A stretch of DNA of 64,000 nt from Streptantibioticus ferralitis (lineage in GTDB: Bacteria > Actinomycetota > Actinomycetes > Streptomycetales > Streptomycetaceae). Location of the stretch: positions 186,001 to 250,000 of the forward strand of contig NZ_JARHTQ010000003.1 of assembly GCF_029223525.1 (NCBI RefSeq). The letters run 5' to 3'. Made by a program: the position numbers and the translations under genes. Below, piece by piece: positions 42,292-51,124 of this stretch (position 1 is its first letter; each line of letters starts with the position of its first letter). Under the pieces are notes generated by a model, which saw only the letters and a list, made by a program, of their open reading frames with translations, was not told the DNA's origin and made no database searches.

Positions 42292-42921
42292 CTACAACTT
42301 CCGTGCGCAGCCGACCTTGTGGTGCTGCACGCCCACGTACAGGGAGGTGGCGGGCGGGCAGTCCGCACGGGAGGGGACGATGGCGGTCACCCTGTACTGC
42401 GGGGAGTGCTTGCCCGAGCCGTCGCAGGCGGTCTCCTCGGCCTCGTCGGCGCCCTCGGTGTACACGCAGTCCCCGACGATGGTGTTGGGGCCGCCGCCCT
42501 TGCCGGGGTCGCCCGGGTGCGGCGGGTGCAGGTCGCGCAGACACGCATAGCCCTGTGCGTCGCGGTGGGCCGGAGTCCGGGTGGCGCTGGTGCCGCTGAT
42601 GCCGAGTACGAAGTCGGTTGTGTCGGGGCAGTCCGGGGCGTCCGCCGAGCCCTTGGTACGGCGCACCGTCACCGTCGCCACCGCGGCCGGGTCGTCGCAG
42701 ACCACCTGGTGGAAGGAGCCGCCGGTGCCGACCCGGTCGTGTGCCGCGCAGGTCCCGACGGCGAGGAAGGCCGCGGCGGTCGGCGAGCTCGACGGGCTGA
42801 CGGACGGCGGGGTGTACGCGCTGTTCCCGGTCGGCCCCTGGTTGGGCATGCAACCGGCCAGCGCCAGCGCGAGCGGCAACACCGCCGCGTACCGGCTGAT
42901 CCGGTGCCGCGAACCCCACAT
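42292..42921 (-). CDS. Putative secreted lipoprotein
   Basis: 209 residues from ATG 42921. A lipobox LALAGC (Cys24) ends the signal peptide. A Ser/Pro linker follows, then a domain of about 150 residues with several Cys (GTCAAHD, VVCDDP, DCPDTTD, YACLRD, GDCVYTE, TACDGSG, ADCPPA, VGCARK), probably disulfide-linked. It resembles actinomycete LppU/SCO3897-type lipoproteins in layout, but I cannot assign a function. It is convergent with the ABC exporter, 31 bp from its end. Confidence 0.8.
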   Translation of the reverse strand: MWGSRHRISRYAAVLPLALALAGCMPNQGPTGNSAYTPPSVSPSSSPTAAAFLAVGTCAAHDRVGTGGSFHQVVCDDPAAVATVTVRRTKGSADAPDCPDTTDFVLGISGTSATRTPAHRDAQGYACLRDLHPPHPGDPGKGGGPNTIVGDCVYTEGADEAEETACDGSGKHSPQYRVTAIVPSRADCPPATSLYVGVQHHKVGCARKL

Positions 42922-43477
42922 GGCGACCCCCTCGTCCGACTTCCTCCGTATTCTCCCACCCAGGCCGTGATTGACTGCCCATCAGCGGGATGATCCACAC
43001 CCGAACGAGTGTCGCCGCCGCTGGGGACCCGGCCCCGGTTCGGGGCCGGTCCGGTTGGCCTTGGTCGGGTTGCGGTTGTTGGGCCGCCGCCGTCCCCGCC
43101 GTGCGGCCTGCTCTCGGCTGCGGCGGCACAGATCGCGGGGCAGGCCCGCGAGACCACTGGGGGTTTGCGGGCTTGCCCCCCAAAGCAATCCGCCGCGACG
43201 GCGAGCAACCACGACGATGGGGACCGGCGGTGCCCAACCCACCGCAACCCAACCGAGAAGCCCCGCGGCAGCCAACTCACCGCAACCCGGCCAGCAAGCC
43301 CGAGGAGGCCGGCGCTTGCCCCCAATAAGACCAGCCGGAGGCTTACCCCGGGAGGAACACAGGGGGTTTGGGGGTCGCCCCCACACGATAATCCGCCGCG
43401 ACGGCGAGCAACCCCAACGGCGTGGACCGGCTGTGTCCCAACAACCGCAACCCGAACCAGGAAGCCGGCCGCAGGCT
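42922..43477. repeat. Intergenic repeat region bounded by 18-bp inverted repeats
   Basis: CGGGTTGCGGTTGTTGGG at 43066-43083 recurs exactly inverted at 43437-43454. Inside are two direct copies of a roughly 45-60 bp unit ending ATCCGCCGCGACGGCGAGCA (near 43188 and 43392), each preceded by a GGGGGTTTG...GCCCCC hairpin, plus several ACCGCAACCC motifs. No gene is present. It looks like a non-coding repeat family that will have copies elsewhere in the genome. Confidence 0.65.
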
Positions 43478-44368
43478 CTACCAGCGTTCGCGCAGCACCC
43501 GCACCGCCTCCACGATCGCCGGGCGGCGCGCCGCGCCGAGTCGCCACACCGCGAACACCCCCCGCGCCGGCGCCGGTTCCAGCCGCCGTACCACCACCTC
43601 GTCCGGCACCGGTCCGCGGCCCAGCCGTGGCACCAGTGCGATCCCCAGACCGGCCGCCACCAGCGCCAACTGCGTGTGGTACTCGGCGACGTGATACGCC
43701 ACATCCGGCTCCGTCCCGGCCGCGCGCAGCGTCCGCAGCAGCCAGTCATGGCACACCGTCCCCGGCGGCTGGCAGATCCAGCGGGCGTCCGCGAGGTCCG
43801 CCCGCACCAGTGTGTCGCGCCGCGCCAGCGGATCACCGGCCGGGACGAGCACATCGCATCGGTCCTCGCCGATCACCGCGCGCGCCAGGCCGTCCGGTGC
43901 GGGCAGCGGTGCGATGTCCCAGTCGTGCGCGACGGCCAGGTCCACCACACCGCGGGTCACCAGATCGACCGAGACATGCGGGTCCTGCTCGACGAGGCGC
44001 AGGTCCAACGATGGGTGGTTGCCGATGAGTTCGGCGATCACACCGGGCAGCAGCCCGCGTGCCGCGGTGGGGAAGGCCGCCACGGTCAACCGTCCCGACG
44101 GGGTGCCGCGCCGTTCCTCCAGCGCGACCTCGGCCTCCTCGACGATGGACAGCAACTGCCCGGCGGTCGTGACCAGCAACTGCGCGGCGTCGGTCAGAGC
44201 CACCCCCCGGCCCTGCCGCTCCAGCAAGGTGGTCCGTGTCTCCCGCTCCAACTTGGCGATCTGCTGCGACACGGCCGAGGGTGTGTAACCGAGCGCGGCC
44301 GCCGCCGCGCCCACCGAGCCATGCGTATGCACCGCGTGCAGCGCACGCAGCCGACCGAGATCCAGCAC
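43478..44368 (-). CDS. LysR-family transcription regulator
   Basis: 296 residues from GTG 44368. The N-terminal wHTH is LysR type: LGRLRALHAVHTHGSVGAAA, LGYTPSAVSQQIAKLE, TTLLERQGRGVALTDAA. The effector domain begins GRLTVAAFPTAARGLLP and contains VDLAVAHDWD and LVAAGLGIALVPRLG. The regulated gene is unclear: the isomerase-like gene 143 bp upstream lies on the same strand and ends towards it. Confidence 0.9.
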   Translation of the reverse strand: MLDLGRLRALHAVHTHGSVGAAAAALGYTPSAVSQQIAKLERETRTTLLERQGRGVALTDAAQLLVTTAGQLLSIVEEAEVALEERRGTPSGRLTVAAFPTAARGLLPGVIAELIGNHPSLDLRLVEQDPHVSVDLVTRGVVDLAVAHDWDIAPLPAPDGLARAVIGEDRCDVLVPAGDPLARRDTLVRADLADARWICQPPGTVCHDWLLRTLRAAGTEPDVAYHVAEYHTQLALVAAGLGIALVPRLGRGPVPDEVVVRRLEPAPARGVFAVWRLGAARRPAIVEAVRVLRERW

Positions 44369-44511
44369 TTCTCCCGCCCCGTTCAGCCGGTCAGTTCAGT
44401 GAATCTGTACGCGATCACACCGCGGTGACCGCTGACGCTGCATGGTAGAAGTCCGGACGACCGGGCGACGATCCCAGCCCGCAGCGCACCGGCCGCCACC
44501 GGACGACCGGA

Positions 44512-45312
44512 TCAGGCCGACTCGTTCAGCAGCCGCCACAGATGGGTTCGCGCATCGTCGAGGAGGTCCGGCAGATCCGGCACCCGCGGGAACCACCGCT
44601 TCTCGTACTCCCAGCACAGCCAGCCGTCCCAGCCGTCCCGGCTGAGCACCTCCACACACTCCGCCAGCGGCAGCACGCCCTGGCCGAGGGGGAGCGGTGT
44701 GCTGTCCTCCACCGAGGCGATGTCCTTGACCTGCACGTAGCCCAGATGCGGTGCCAGCGCCGGATAGGAGGCCGTCGGCTGCTCGCCGCCCAGCCAGGTG
44801 TGCATCACATCCCACAGCGCACCGACCGCACGGTGTCCGACCAGCCCGAGGATCCGCTCGACGTCGGCCGCCGTGCGGTGCGAGTCATGCGTCTCCACCA
44901 GGATCCGGACGTCCCGGTCCAGTGCGCGGGGGGCGGCGGCCGCGAGCCGCCGGGCCGCGACGGCGTCGGCACTGGTGCCGCTGCCGACCTCCGCGCCGGG
45001 GAAGACCCTGACGTACGGTGCGCCGAGGTCGGCGGCCAGCTCGACATGGGCCCGTAGCTCGGCCAGCACTGGTTCGTCCGCGCCCGGTGCTGCTGCCTGC
45101 ACGTACGAGCCGACGCACAGGACCTCCACCCCGGCGTCGTGGAACTCCCGGGCGACGGCGGCGCGTTGGGCGGCGGACAGACCGGTGTGCACCGGCTCCT
45201 CCTCGGCGTGCGCGCGCAGTTCCACGCCGTGGAAGCGATGGTCGGCGGCGAGGCGGACCACCTGGGCCACCGGCAGCCCGGGCACACCGAGGGTCGAGAA
45301 CGCGAGCTTCAT
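44512..45312 (-). CDS. Sugar phosphate isomerase/epimerase family (AP endonuclease 2 fold)
   Basis: 266 residues from ATG 45312. It is a TIM barrel of the xylose isomerase-like type: MKLAFSTLGVPGLPV, HGVELRAHAEE, VEVLCVGSYVQ, VRVFPGAEVG, ILVETHDSHRTAADVERIL (metal Glu), GALWDVMHTWLGG (metal Asp/His), YVQVKDIAS and GWDGWLCWEYEKRW (last metal Glu). The metal ligands look intact, so it is probably active. The substrate is unknown. It is upstream of the LysR gene on the same strand and 58 bp from the MarR-GNAT gene. Confidence 0.85.
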   Translation of the reverse strand: MKLAFSTLGVPGLPVAQVVRLAADHRFHGVELRAHAEEEPVHTGLSAAQRAAVAREFHDAGVEVLCVGSYVQAAAPGADEPVLAELRAHVELAADLGAPYVRVFPGAEVGSGTSADAVAARRLAAAAPRALDRDVRILVETHDSHRTAADVERILGLVGHRAVGALWDVMHTWLGGEQPTASYPALAPHLGYVQVKDIASVEDSTPLPLGQGVLPLAECVEVLSRDGWDGWLCWEYEKRWFPRVPDLPDLLDDARTHLWRLLNESA

Positions 45313-45370
45313 CGGTCGGACCCTAGTGCGCGGTCACGGCCGTGTCACGGACGCGCGAAGCGCGGCGGTC

Positions 45371-46303
45371 TCAGAGCACCAGCCGCCAGTCCTGGCCGAC
45401 CAGATCCTGGCCGAAGCTGTGGTGCGGCTTCTCGGCGACGAGTTCGAACCCCGCCCGCTGGTAGATCCTCCGCGCCGCGACCAGCACGTCGTTGGTCCAC
45501 AGCACCAGTTCCCGGTATCCGGCGCTCCGCGCGAAGTCAACGCACTCCCGCACCAGGCGCTCGCCGATGCCGTGGCCGCGTGCGCTCGGCTCGACCAGCA
45601 ACAACCGCAACCGGGCGGTGCCGGGCGCGGTGTCGCGGACACAGAAGACACATCCGACCGGCTCGCCCTCGAACTGGGCTATCAACGCGGCCTCCTGCGC
45701 CGGATCGTGCTCCGCCGCGAAGTCCGCGACGATCCGGGCCACCAGCGCCTCGTACTCCTCGTTCCAGCCGAACTGCTCCGCGTAGATCGCGGCGTTGCGC
45801 TGGATCACCCATCCGAGGTCGCCCGGCGCGGGGCGGCGCAACGCGATGACCCCGAGCCGGGGGCGGGTGAGGATGGCCGTCACCGTGTGCAGCGCCTCGC
45901 CGAGCCGGTGCCGCTGCCCGGCGCCCAACCGGCCGACGAGATCGGTGACCGCGTGCTGGGACCGTTCGTCCAGCAGCGCGGCGGCCGCGCGCCCGCTGTC
46001 GGTGAGCCGGGCCACCTGCACCCGGCGGTCCGCGGCGAGCGGCTCACGGGTGATGAGTCCGGCCTTCTCCAACCGCGTGAGCACCCGGCTCAGATGGGCC
46101 GCGTCCGCCCGGACGGTGTGCCGCAGCCGGGGCACCGGCAGGTCGGCCGTCTGGTGCAGCTCGTACAGCACCCGCGCCTCGGTCAGCGAGTACGGCGTCC
46201 CAAGGCGGCCCTCGTAGTCCAGTGCGCCGATCAGGCTGGTGTAGAAGCGGTTGAAAGTCCGTACTGCGTCGATCGTCGGGGCGAGTGACGCGGTGTCGTT
46301 CAT
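45371..46303 (-). CDS. MarR-GNAT fusion protein
   Basis: 310 residues; ATG 46303 with AGGAGG upstream. The first 145 residues are a MarR winged helix (TPYSLTEARVLYELHQTADL; DAAHLSRVLTRLEKAGLITR; AADRRVQVARLTDSGR). The rest is a GNAT acetyltransferase with VGCVFCVRD, LRLLLVEPSARGHGIGERLV (the acetyl-CoA loop RGHGIG) and YQRAGFELV. Such fusions may acetylate a metabolite while sensing it, or acetylate a nearby regulator; neither can be inferred here. Confidence 0.9.
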   Translation of the reverse strand: MNDTASLAPTIDAVRTFNRFYTSLIGALDYEGRLGTPYSLTEARVLYELHQTADLPVPRLRHTVRADAAHLSRVLTRLEKAGLITREPLAADRRVQVARLTDSGRAAAALLDERSQHAVTDLVGRLGAGQRHRLGEALHTVTAILTRPRLGVIALRRPAPGDLGWVIQRNAAIYAEQFGWNEEYEALVARIVADFAAEHDPAQEAALIAQFEGEPVGCVFCVRDTAPGTARLRLLLVEPSARGHGIGERLVRECVDFARSAGYRELVLWTNDVLVAARRIYQRAGFELVAEKPHHSFGQDLVGQDWRLVL

Positions 46304-46470
46304 ACGGCCTCCTCGGCGGGACTGACGGAGAAAGCTTGCGTAATCACTTGTCACTGACAAGGGTAGGGCCTGTTCAGTGGATCCTCGTCGGGTTGCGGCT
46401 GGTTCGCTGCCCGCTGGAGCGGCCGTGGCGGCTGGGGCGTGGTGTGTGAGGTCCTGGACTCGAAGGCCGC

Positions 46471-47541
46471 TCAGGACGCTCCGGGTGCGGCCGTTGACGC
46501 GCGCGGGACCAGTTCCGCGGCCACCGTGGCGACCCCGCCGGGTGGAGCGCTCTCCCGGTCCATCACCAGGCGGCCGGCCCATGCGCCCGCCTCGTGCAGG
46601 GGGAGCCGGACCGTGGTGAGGGCAGGTGCCGCGTCGGCGCTGAAGGGGAGATCGTCGAAGCCCGCCACCGAGACGTCCTGCGGGACCCGCAGCCCCCGCT
46701 CGCGTAGTGCCGCGCAGACGCCCAGCGCGGCGGTGTCGTTCGCGGCGACTATGGCCGTCAACTCGGGTGCGCGGTCCAGCAGTTCGCGTGCCGCCGCATA
46801 ACCGGCGCGGCGGTCGTAGTCGCCGCCCGCCGTGAGCCGCGCCGCGTCGGCGGTCAGGCCGTGGGCGGTCAGCGCGGCACCATGGCCTTCCAGACGATGC
46901 CGGGTGGTGGTGCGGTCGTCGGGGCCGGTGATGTAGCCGATGTGACGGTGGCCCAGAGACAGCAGATGCTCGGTGAGCCGCTGCGCGCCGCCCCGGTTGT
47001 CGAAGGCAAGGGTGGTCGTGGTGGCGCCGCCGTCCACCGTCAGCGGGGGCCGCCCGCAGAGCACGACGCGGGTGCCGTCGGCTGTCAGCCGGGCGAGTTT
47101 CGCGGTGACGGCCCGGGTGTGCCCGGTTCGCTCGGCGGTGCCTCCGGTGAGGATCACTCCGGCGGCCCGCTGCCGCTGGAGCAGTGTGAGATAGGTGAGT
47201 TCGGCCTCGGGGCAGCCGCCGGTGTTGCAGACGACGGCGAGCTTGCCGCCGCCCGCCGCGACGCCTTCCCGCGGCCCGCGGGCTATCTCGGTCTGTGCGG
47301 CGCTCGCCAGGATGCCGAAGAACGGGTCGGCGATGTCGTTGACGAGCACTCCGACCAGATCGGAGGTGGCGGCGGCAAGCCCCCGGGCCTGCCCGTTGAC
47401 CACGTACTCCAACTCCTCGACGGCGCGCAGCACACGTTCGCGGGTACTGCCCGCGACGGGGTAGTTGCCGTTCAGCACACGGGAGACGGTGGCCGACGAA
47501 ACCCCCGCCCGCGCCGCCACATCGGCCAAGGTCACGGTCAT
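46471..47541 (-). CDS. LacI-family repressor
   Basis: 356 residues; ATG 47541 is preceded by GGAGG. LacI HTH and hinge: VTLADVAARAGVSSATVSRV and LNGNYPVAGSTRERVLRAVE. The periplasmic-binding-like core has DLVGVLVNDIADPFFGIL, RAAGVILTGG, HIGYITGPDD, AIVAANDTAALGV and VPQDVSVAGFDDLPFSA. It is divergent from the operon at 47712. The box GTAAGCGCTTGC at 47668-47679, with the CG-centred palindrome of LacI operators, is its probable binding site; the inducer is likely a sugar or polyol. Confidence 0.93.
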   Translation of the reverse strand: MTVTLADVAARAGVSSATVSRVLNGNYPVAGSTRERVLRAVEELEYVVNGQARGLAAATSDLVGVLVNDIADPFFGILASAAQTEIARGPREGVAAGGGKLAVVCNTGGCPEAELTYLTLLQRQRAAGVILTGGTAERTGHTRAVTAKLARLTADGTRVVLCGRPPLTVDGGATTTTLAFDNRGGAQRLTEHLLSLGHRHIGYITGPDDRTTTRHRLEGHGAALTAHGLTADAARLTAGGDYDRRAGYAAARELLDRAPELTAIVAANDTAALGVCAALRERGLRVPQDVSVAGFDDLPFSADAAPALTTVRLPLHEAGAWAGRLVMDRESAPPGGVATVAAELVPRASTAAPGAS

Positions 47542-47667
47542 CGATCCTCCGCCTTCACCAGCGCCACTGAGGGGTTGCCCTGTTCGGCGACATGGTCTCA
47601 CCGTTGGAGGCGGTGCACGGCCCGGCCCCTTGAAGGGGGTTGTGGCGGAGGGTAGCTTCGGCGCGTG

Positions 47668-47679
47668 GTAAGCGCTTGC
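47668..47679. promoter_or_regulatory. LacI-type operator
   Basis: GTAAGCGCTTGC is palindromic apart from one base pair, with the central AAGCGCTT typical of LacI/GalR operators. It ends 32 bp before the ATG of the oxidoreductase and lies in the gap shared with the LacI gene. Confidence 0.75.
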
Positions 47680-47711
47680 TATGTGGTGTCTCCCGGTGGA
47701 GAGGACTTCCC

Positions 47712-48863
47712 ATGACGCGCAGGACCGTACGGATCGCCATGAACGGTGTCACCGGACGCATGGGCTACCGACAGCATCTTGCCCGCTCCATCCTCGCGAT
47801 CCGCGAACAAGGCGGTCTGGAACTCGGCGACGGCACCACACTGTGGCCGGAACCGGTCCTGGTCGGCCGCCGCGAGCACGCCGTGAAGGCCATCGCCGAC
47901 CGGCACGGGCTGGAGCACTGGACCACGGACCTGGACGCGGTCCTCGCCGACCCGTCGGTCGAGATCTACTTCGACGCCCAGGTGACCGCCGCCCGCGCCG
48001 CCGCGCTGCGCAAGGCCATCGCCGCCGGCAAGCACCTGTACTGCGAGAAGCCGACCGCGGCCAGCCTGCAAACCGCCCTGGAACTCGCCCGGTCGGCACA
48101 GGACGCCGGGATCAAGACCGGGGTCGTCCAGGACAAGATCTTCCTGCCCGGCCTGCGCAAGCTCAAGCGGCTGATCGACGGCGGGTTCTTCGGCCCGGTC
48201 CTCTCCGTGCGCGGCGAGTTCGGCTACTGGGTGTTCGAGGGCGACTGGCAGTCCGCCCAGCGCCCGTCGTGGAACTACCGTGCCGAGGACGGCGGCGGAA
48301 TCACCATCGACATGTTTCCGCACTGGGAGTACGTGCTCCATGAACTCTTCGGACGGGTCACCTCGGTGCAGGCACTCGCCACCACCCACCTTCCCCGGCG
48401 CTGGGACGAGCACGGCAAACCGTTCACGGCGACCGCCGACGACGCGGCGTACGGCATCTTCCAGCTGGAAGGCGGTGCCGTGGCACAGATCAACTCCTCC
48501 TGGGCGGTGCGCGTCCACCGCGACGAACTCGTCGAGTTCCAGGTCGACGGCGTACACGGCTCCGCTGTCGCGGGCTTGCGCAACTGCCGTGTACAGCACC
48601 GCGGCACCACCCCCAAACCGGTGTGGAACCCCGACCTGCCCGCCACCGAGCCCTTCCGGGAGCAGTGGCAGGACGTCCCGGACAACGACGGATTCGACAA
48701 CGGCTTCAAGGCGCAGTGGGAACTGTTCCTCCGCCATGTGGCGCTCGACGAACCATGGCGCTGGGACCTGCTGGCCGGCGCCCGCGGCGTCCAACTCGCC
48801 GAACTCGGCCTGCGCTCCTCAGCCGAAGGCCGCCGGCTCGACGTGCCGGAGCTGTCACTGTGA
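47712..48863 (+). CDS. GFO/IDH/MocA-family oxidoreductase
   Basis: 383 residues; ATG 47712 with GGAGAGG upstream. A Rossmann domain (VRIAMNGVTGRMGYRQHL) is followed by IYFDAQVTAARAAALRKAIA and the signature LYCEKPTAA, then the substrate-binding domain with DGGGITIDMFPHWEYVLHEL. It should oxidise a sugar, polyol or inositol derivative with NAD(P). It is first of three genes joined by GTGA overlaps (48860 and 50011), under a LacI-type operator. Confidence 0.92.
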   Translation: MTRRTVRIAMNGVTGRMGYRQHLARSILAIREQGGLELGDGTTLWPEPVLVGRREHAVKAIADRHGLEHWTTDLDAVLADPSVEIYFDAQVTAARAAALRKAIAAGKHLYCEKPTAASLQTALELARSAQDAGIKTGVVQDKIFLPGLRKLKRLIDGGFFGPVLSVRGEFGYWVFEGDWQSAQRPSWNYRAEDGGGITIDMFPHWEYVLHELFGRVTSVQALATTHLPRRWDEHGKPFTATADDAAYGIFQLEGGAVAQINSSWAVRVHRDELVEFQVDGVHGSAVAGLRNCRVQHRGTTPKPVWNPDLPATEPFREQWQDVPDNDGFDNGFKAQWELFLRHVALDEPWRWDLLAGARGVQLAELGLRSSAEGRRLDVPELSL

Positions 48864-50014
48864 TCCGACTGCCGGACGAGCACGGCGAGTTGCGCCCGTA
48901 CGAACCCGGGCGTGCGCGATCCGCCGGGCACGGGCCCGGCCCCGCCCCGCGCAGCCGTGCGGTCTTCGCGGCCGCCCATGTCGTCGCCGATCCGTACCGC
49001 ACCGCCGCGGACGCGGCCGCCGCCGTCGACTGGGACGCCACCCTCGCCTTCCGGCGCCATCTGTGGGCCCATGGCCTCGCGGTGGCCGAGGCGATGGACA
49101 CGGCGCAGCGCGGCATGGGCCTGGACTGGCCGGGCGCGGCCGAGTTGATCCGCCGCTCCGCCGCCGAAGCGAAATCCTGCGGCGGCCGGATCGCCGCAGG
49201 CGTCGGCACCGACCAACTCATCACCCCCGCCCGTTCGTTGGCCGCCGTGACGGCCGCTTACACGGAACAACTCGCCGTCGCCGAGGACTGCGGCGCGCAG
49301 CCGGTCCTGATGGCCTCCCGGGCCCTCACCGCGCTCGCCCGCGGACCCGAGGACTATCTGGAGACCTACGGGCAGCTGCTGCGCCAGTGCGCCGGACCCG
49401 TGATCCTGCACTGGCTCGGCCCGATGTTCGACCCCGAGCTGACCGGCTACTGGGGCAGCACGGACCTCGACACGGCGACCGAGACCCTGCTGGCCGTGAT
49501 CACGGCACACCCCGGCAAGGTCGACGGCGTCAAGGTCTCCCTCCTCGACGCACACCGCGAGATCGAGCTGCGCCGCCGCCTGCCGGACGGCGTGCGCTGC
49601 TACACCGGCGACGACTTCCACTACCCCGAACTGATCGAAGGTGACGAACAGGGCTTCAGCCACGCCCTGTTGGGCATCTTCGACCCGCTCGCACCGGTCG
49701 CCGCCGAGGCCGTACGCATCCTCGACACGGGGGACACCAAGGAGTTCCGGTCCCTGCTCGAACCGACCGTCGAGCTCTCCCGGCACCTCTTCCGCACCCC
49801 GACCCGTTTCTACAAGACGGGAGTGGTCTTCCTCGCCTGGCTCTACGGCCACCAGTCGCACTTCACCATGATCGGCGGACTGCAGTCCGCCCGCTCCCTC
49901 CCCCACCTCGCCCGCGCCTACGAACTCGCCGACCGGCTAGGCCTGTTCCCCGATCCAGACCTCGCGGCCTTCCGCATGGCCTCCCTTCTCGCCGTACATG
50001 GAGTCTCCCAGTGA
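48860..50014 (+). CDS. DUF993 protein (dihydrodipicolinate synthase-like barrel)
   Basis: 384 residues from GTG 48860, overlapping the oxidoreductase stop (GTGA). DUF993 features: FAAAHVVADPYRTA, DWDATLAFRRHLWAHGLAVA, AMDTAQRGMGLDW, CGGRIAAGVGTDQL, ILHWLGPMFDPELTGYWGS, VDGVKVSLLDA with a possible Schiff-base Lys, TGDDFHYPELIEGD and GHQSHFTMIGGL. The fold resembles aldolase-type class I barrels, so retro-aldol cleavage of a keto acid made by the oxidoreductase is plausible. I know of no experimental function. Confidence 0.88.
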   Translation: MIRLPDEHGELRPYEPGRARSAGHGPGPAPRSRAVFAAAHVVADPYRTAADAAAAVDWDATLAFRRHLWAHGLAVAEAMDTAQRGMGLDWPGAAELIRRSAAEAKSCGGRIAAGVGTDQLITPARSLAAVTAAYTEQLAVAEDCGAQPVLMASRALTALARGPEDYLETYGQLLRQCAGPVILHWLGPMFDPELTGYWGSTDLDTATETLLAVITAHPGKVDGVKVSLLDAHREIELRRRLPDGVRCYTGDDFHYPELIEGDEQGFSHALLGIFDPLAPVAAEAVRILDTGDTKEFRSLLEPTVELSRHLFRTPTRFYKTGVVFLAWLYGHQSHFTMIGGLQSARSLPHLARAYELADRLGLFPDPDLAAFRMASLLAVHGVSQ

Positions 50015-50889
50015 CCACTGACAATCGGGTGGGCGCGCACGGTCCGGCGGGCTTCGACGCGGGGGACCTCGCCCGGTTGAGCATCAACCAGCAGACCGTC
50101 CGGCAGTTGTCCATCCCGGAGCTGCTGCGCGGTTGCCGTGCGCTCGGCATCCCCGGGGTCGGGCTGTGGCGTGCCCCGGTGCAGGGCTTCGGCGTCGAAC
50201 GCACCGCGAAGGCGGTACGGGACGCGGGCCTGACGATCACCTCGCTGTGCCGGGGCGGCTTCTTCACCACCCCTGATCCGCGACAGCGGGCCGCCGCGCT
50301 CGACGACAACCGGGCGGCGATCGACGAGGCGGCCACGCTGGGCACCCGCACCCTCGCCCTGGTCTGCGGTGGCCTCCCGGCCGGCAGCAAGGACCTGGCC
50401 GGAGCCCGTGAACGGGTCGCCGACGCGCTGGCACAGCTCGCGCCGTACGCGGCCGAGCGGGACGTACGACTGGCCGTCGAACCGCTGCACCCGATGTTCG
50501 CCGCCGACCGCTGCGTGGTGTCAACGCTCGCCCAGGCGCTGGACCTCGCGGAGCACTTCCCGGCGGAGCAGGTGGGCGTGGTGGTGGACGCGTACCACCT
50601 GTGGTGGGACGACCAGGTGCCCGCACAGCTGGTCCGCGCGGGTGCGGCCGACCGGATCGCGGCCTTCCAACTCGCCGACTGGGTCACACCGTTGCCCGAG
50701 GGCTGCCTGCTCGGCCGTGGTCAGCTCGGTGACGGCTGTGTCGATCTGCGTGGCTTCCGCGAGCGCGTCGACGCGGCCGGCTACCGCGGTCCCGTGGAGA
50801 TCGAGATCTTCAACCAGACGCTGTGGGAGCGCCCGGGCGCGGAGGTGCTGGCGGAGATCGCCGGACGCTATCGCGAACATGTGCGATAG
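50011..50889 (+). CDS. Sugar phosphate isomerase/epimerase family protein
   Basis: 292 residues from GTG 50011, overlapping the DUF993 stop. It is an AP-endonuclease-2-like barrel: LSINQQTVRQLSIPELLRGC, GVGLWRAPVQG, TLALVCGGLP, RLAVEPLHPMFAADRCVVST (metal Glu), GVVVDAYHLWWD (metal Asp/His), AFQLADWVTP and VEIEIFN (final Glu). It is probably the isomerisation step feeding the other two enzymes. It ends the LacI-controlled operon; a terminator lies at 51031-51058. Confidence 0.88.
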   Translation: MTTDNRVGAHGPAGFDAGDLARLSINQQTVRQLSIPELLRGCRALGIPGVGLWRAPVQGFGVERTAKAVRDAGLTITSLCRGGFFTTPDPRQRAAALDDNRAAIDEAATLGTRTLALVCGGLPAGSKDLAGARERVADALAQLAPYAAERDVRLAVEPLHPMFAADRCVVSTLAQALDLAEHFPAEQVGVVVDAYHLWWDDQVPAQLVRAGAADRIAAFQLADWVTPLPEGCLLGRGQLGDGCVDLRGFRERVDAAGYRGPVEIEIFNQTLWERPGAEVLAEIAGRYREHVR

Positions 50890-51030
50890 CCGCGCGGAAT
50901 CGCCGGGCGCCGCGGACGCCACGGAAAGTTTCTCCGTCTCGCCGTGCAACCATCCGGCTACGTGGGGTGTCCTATACGTCGTCAGGTTCCCGAGGGGGGC
51001 TTCGGGGAGCCGATGAGGGGGGAACGCGGA

Positions 51031-51058
51031 GGGGTCCGGCCGAGGCCGGGCCCCTTTT
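51031..51058 (+). terminator. Terminator between convergent isomerase and ribokinase genes
   Basis: A GC stem GGGGTCCGGC / GCCGGGCCCC with one wobble pair is followed by TTTT on the plus strand. It could serve the operon ending at 50889. Confidence 0.75.
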
Positions 51059-51124
51059 GCCTTCAGGGCCGGGTCTTCTGCCATCGGGCCGCACCCCTAC
51101 CGCGGGACTGGGGGAGCCACCCCG

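Noticed and set aside
43000-43477. CRISPR array
   Set aside because: The repeats are few, irregular in spacing and partly inverted, and no cas gene is near.
42971-44428. 485-codon plus-strand frame
   Set aside because: It runs through the repeat region and antisense to LysR; no protein family.
48275-49906. 543-codon minus-strand frame
   Set aside because: It is antisense to the oxidoreductase and DUF993 genes.
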